Shown here in pieces: positions 60,954 to 64,000 of a stretch of 64,000 nt of DNA (its first letter is position 1; the number at the start of each line of letters is the position of its first letter). The notes under the pieces are model-generated. The model ran no database searches. It saw only the letters and a list, made by a program, of their open reading frames with translations, and had not been told where the DNA came from. The stretch comes from Larus michahellis (taxonomy: Eukaryota; Chordata; Aves; Charadriiformes; Laridae): assembly GCF_964199755.1 (NCBI RefSeq), contig NC_133896.1, forward strand, positions 65,203,142 to 65,267,141, given 5' to 3'. The position numbers and the translations under genes were made by a program.

Positions 60954-61518
60954 GCACAATTCTTTCAGGAGGCACTTGCCAAGGCAGATGCAAGTGTCCA
61001 GTGTTGATTTTAACATGGGGACAGATCCGATTTTGCAAAGGGGAGAGACGACAACCAGCATTGGGAGAATAAAACCGGAACTCTACAAACAGAAGTCTGT
61101 GGATTCTGATGGGCAACAAGAAGATGTGAAAACATGTGGAAAACTTAACTTCACTCTCCGGTATGATTATGAGAATGAACTTCTGGCTGTCACAATTGTC
61201 AAAGCCTTAGATCTACCTGCTAAAGACTTCACAGGAACATCCGACCCCTACGTTAAGATTTATCTGCTTCCAGATAGGAAAAAGAAGTTTCAGACACGAG
61301 TTCACAGAAAGACATTAAATCCTGTCTTTGATGAAACCTTTCAGTTTCCTGTAGCCTATGATCAACTCAGCAACAGGAAATTGCATTTCAGTGTTTATGA
61401 TTTTGACAGATTTTCTAGACATGACATGATTGGGGAAGTTATTCTTGATAACCTTTTTGAAGTCTCAGATCTCTCCAGGGAAGCCAATGTATGGAAAGAC
61501 ATCCACTGTGCCACCACA
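60954..61518 (+). CDS. SYT10: Synaptotagmin-10, coding exon 3 (linker end and C2A domain)
   Basis: This encodes residues 170-358. It opens (R)[19 protein letters not shown] and continues with [20 protein letters not shown], both family signatures. The C2A domain runs from about [12 protein letters not shown] (residue 231) to the exon end. The Ca2+-binding loops are complete: Asp261 and Asp267 ([11 protein letters not shown]), then Asp319, Asp321, Ser324 and Asp327 ([10 protein letters not shown]). A polybasic DRKKKFQ strand is at 277-283. C2A should therefore bind Ca2+ and acidic phospholipid. The exon ends CACCACA|gtaagt in phase 0, after residues HCATT. The downstream frame in the genomic sequence (VSNVFQKH, stop at 61545) is intronic read-through. 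The C2B domain (about 165 further residues in the family) lies beyond this window. Confidence 0.96.
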
Positions 61519-64000
61519 GTAAGTAATGTGTTCCAAAAGCATTAATGTGGTATTTTCATTTCTCTTTTGTAGTTTGTGGCAGAGCATCCTGTTTATCAGC
61601 AGAGTCTGGAAGGAAAAAAAAAAAAAAAAGTTGTCAATGCCTTTAAGCACAGAGAATATGACGCTTAGGAAGCTATAAAGTGTAATTACTGAAAAATCTT
61701 CTGGGAACATGCCATCACCCTTGTGGCTCACAGTGCAAATATAAATTAAGTTTATTAATTAAATAGTATATCACCAAAGTCACTGCTTAACAAGAACAAT
61801 TAAAATTCTCCTGTTAGCAGAATACCCTGTCCTTCAAAATGACCATCTATTAAGGAACAGGCCCTGTCCTGCTCCTGTTTGCAGATTTTCACAGGTTGGG
61901 AATCTTGTGAAGGAAGAGAGGGGGGCTAAAAATGCTTGAAGTGTAAAATGTTCTTCACTGGCTGCCCCGTGCTTAGGGTCCCCAGTAGATGTATTGGTTT
62001 TGTTGCCTATTACTAGCAAGACTCAAGAAGCACAAGCAAGTAGAGTTAGGAAACAGATATTCTTTGTTTATTGTTGCAAGCAAGAAAAGGAGGCCCGTGC
62101 ATAGAGGACAGGATGGATGACAGGCTACCAGCGGGAAAACCACCAGTCTCCAAACATTGTTTTTATTAACCTTGAAATCCAAACTCATCTTCCCTGGCTG
62201 GAATTTAAGGGGGGGAGGGTGGGGGGGAAAATTAAGTGGTGGAGTGTGGGGGGTTTTGTTGGTTTTGGTTTTTTTAACTACTATGCTATTTATACAGAAT
62301 TTCTCCCATCTCTTGTTCTGTGGAGATATCCCAAACAGTCTGAGTCATCCCTTGCTTTGAGTATGGGCTGGACTTCCACAGCAGGGATGAACAGAGGACA
62401 GAGCAGTACTAGACACTGCTTCAGTGACAGAAGCTTCTTGTCATCCCTTCAATAGAGCCGGAGACTTCCCATGCCTCTTTTCCCAAATGTGTTTGTGCTG
62501 TTCATACCTGCTAGGCAGGGAAGTCTAAGGCTGCATGACAAGGAGGACAAAGAGGAGTGGTATTTCCTCACCGGTTTGAGCATAAGCAATGTGTTTCCTA
62601 AGGACTGAGAAATATTAGGGAGTGCAGCATAGTGAAGAGAGTTTTTGAATGTGAATTCACAAAAACAGCTATTTGTTTTAACTGCTGGGTCTACCAAACG
62701 GATCTGAGCAGCCTCCGGCCCACCTCCAGAAAACCGCATCTGTGTTTGCTTAGTTTGATCAACCTCAGGTTTCAGGTAAATTTAAGAACTGTGTTCTCAA
62801 GCTTAAAATTGAATCTGTGTTTAAGGTCTTAGAATAATAGCCCAGTAATAATTTTTTAAATTTCTTCTAGCTTTGATATTATCTTCAGTACTTTAGTAAT
62901 CATTTAAATGCTCACCGGTCCTTTGCAACAGGCGCGTGTGTGAGATTTTTAGCTGATAACTAGAATGGCTTCAGCAAATTAGAATCCCTGAACTATTCAT
63001 CATTTGTTTTGAGCAGATTGAAATGCCATACCAAATTATGCAGTTGAGAGACATATTAATATACATCTGGATGAAAATGGTTGCTAATCTTGGCACTGAA
63101 TTCTAATTCAAATTTCTTCCTTACTAAAGGTTAGCACTTAGCACTTAGAGCGCTTAATTCACTCTGCTGGTGTTCTACAATGTCTGAAGTTTAAAAGAAA
63201 GCATGGAGTTTTTGGATTTCAGCCTTTCAGCCAGTATAGTTTGCAGTATTCTGTGTGCGTGAATAAGTTGTCTGCACTTAAACCATTAACAATAAACACA
63301 TAAAATTGAGATATCCTCTATCATTGGGTGACTGCATCAGCTTTTACAAGCCTTACACAATCCTCAGAAAGGCAAGTAAGAAACTGATTAAATTTATTTT
63401 TCCTGGCAAAATGAAATCCTCTTATAAGATATCCTGATACTATATGTGCAATGTGCTGCCTTGTGTTTTACTTCAGCTGTTTCATGTAGATTAAAATTGG
63501 TTAGTAATAAAGGTTTCTAGTTCTGCCGTGTCAGAAACTGTAAGGTGAGGGAGCCAATCCTGCACAGGAATAAACAGTGTATAAGGTGTTAAGGAACGGA
63601 GAATTACAGCTTTAAGCACTAGATCTAAAGTTTACCAAAGTCACTAAATAGCAGTTAAATAACTAACACTTGCCAGACTCAATTGGACTTGGATTAAACT
63701 GTAAAAAAAAAAGATCTCTCTAGTTCTACAGTTAGTGAAAAATAACTTCACTCCAGGCAAGTGGTGCTTTGGTGCTCATAAAGAATCTTTAAAAAACAAA
63801 CTGCCTGTCTCAGTGGGAAGGTCCTTACACAGTAGAGCATAGGAACCAAGATGCAATTCTGCAAATATATTTCTCATGCTTTTTCCTTCTTCACCTCTGC
63901 TCTGTTTTGTTGTATGTTCTGTGAAGTTTTTCAGCCTGTTGTTCAGACATGCTTCCTACACCCAGTGGTTTGCTCATGTTGTTGCTAAATGATAGATGGT
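61519..64000 (+). other. SYT10: SYT10 intron 3 (5' part, continues past window)
   Basis: The intron starts with a consensus gtaagt donor at 61519. It holds an A-run near 61614-61630 and a G-rich block at 62209-62252. The remainder is AT-rich with no supported exon. The next SYT10 exon, which should encode the start of C2B, is not reached by 64000. Confidence 0.85.
62209..62252 (+). other. G-rich tract with G-quadruplex potential
   Basis: Runs of 7, 3 and 7 G separated by single A or T (62209-62227) are followed within 20 bases by another G-run (about 62247-62252), all on the coding strand. This fits a G-quadruplex pattern in the intron 3 pre-mRNA. Confidence 0.6.

Noticed and set aside
61519..61545. 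Apparent C-terminal extension of the exon 3 frame (VSNVFQKH, then stop)
   Set aside because: A consensus gtaagt donor precedes it and the family continues from HCATT into C2B, so this is intronic read-through.
1..64000. CRISPR arrays, operons, prophage or bacterial-type systems
   Set aside because: No regularly spaced repeats with unique spacers and no dense coding. Spliced genes, CpG islands and CR1 LINEs show vertebrate nuclear DNA.

Overview
The window looks like vertebrate, most probably avian, nuclear DNA. It is AT-rich with very little coding sequence. Its recognisable repeats are 5'-truncated CR1 LINEs, three of which end in the CR1 3' octamer (ATTCTATG)n. The one protein-coding gene I recognise is the 5' part of SYT10 (synaptotagmin-10) on the + strand. 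CR1 elements of this type also occur in turtles and crocodilians, so 'bird' is an inference, and I cannot name the species.

Layout. Positions 1-39469 are an intergenic AT-rich desert with no exon I can support. It holds a small old CR1 tail at about 5.06-5.17 kb, a 5'-truncated CR1 at 18.20-19.80 kb with a 491-codon-plus uninterrupted reverse-transcriptase frame, and a short CR1 tail at 27.98-28.32 kb. It also holds a GC-rich but CpG-poor island at 33.86-34.25 kb and a tRNA-Lys-derived fragment at 37.3 kb on the - strand. Positions 39470-41170 are a strong CpG island containing the SYT10 promoter, its 5' leader (with an apparent minimal upstream ORF) and coding exon 1. Intron 1 (40320-52546) contains a second, smaller CpG-rich patch near 41.9-42.1 kb. 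Coding exon 2 (52547-52904) encodes the transmembrane helix and linker. Intron 2 (52905-60953) contains a decayed CR1 at 55.83-58.00 kb whose endonuclease segment lies in the opposite orientation to its RT and 3' end. Coding exon 3 (60954-61518) encodes the rest of the linker and the whole C2A domain. Intron 3 starts at 61519 and runs off the window; the C2B exons lie beyond it.

The three exons join in phase: 151 + 358 + 565 nt = 1074 nt = 358 codons. Every internal splice site has GT/AG ends, which strongly supports the gene model. They give a short luminal N-terminus with three Cys, one transmembrane helix, a juxtamembrane WKLCWPCW motif, a linker, and a C2A domain with all five Ca2+-coordinating Asp plus the Ser.

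I found no clear undescribed system. The items most worth checking are the tRNA-Lys chimera at 37.3 kb, the Met-Ala-stop upstream ORF just before the SYT10 start, the TG-repeat 3' splice site of exon 3, and the inverted CR1 in intron 2.
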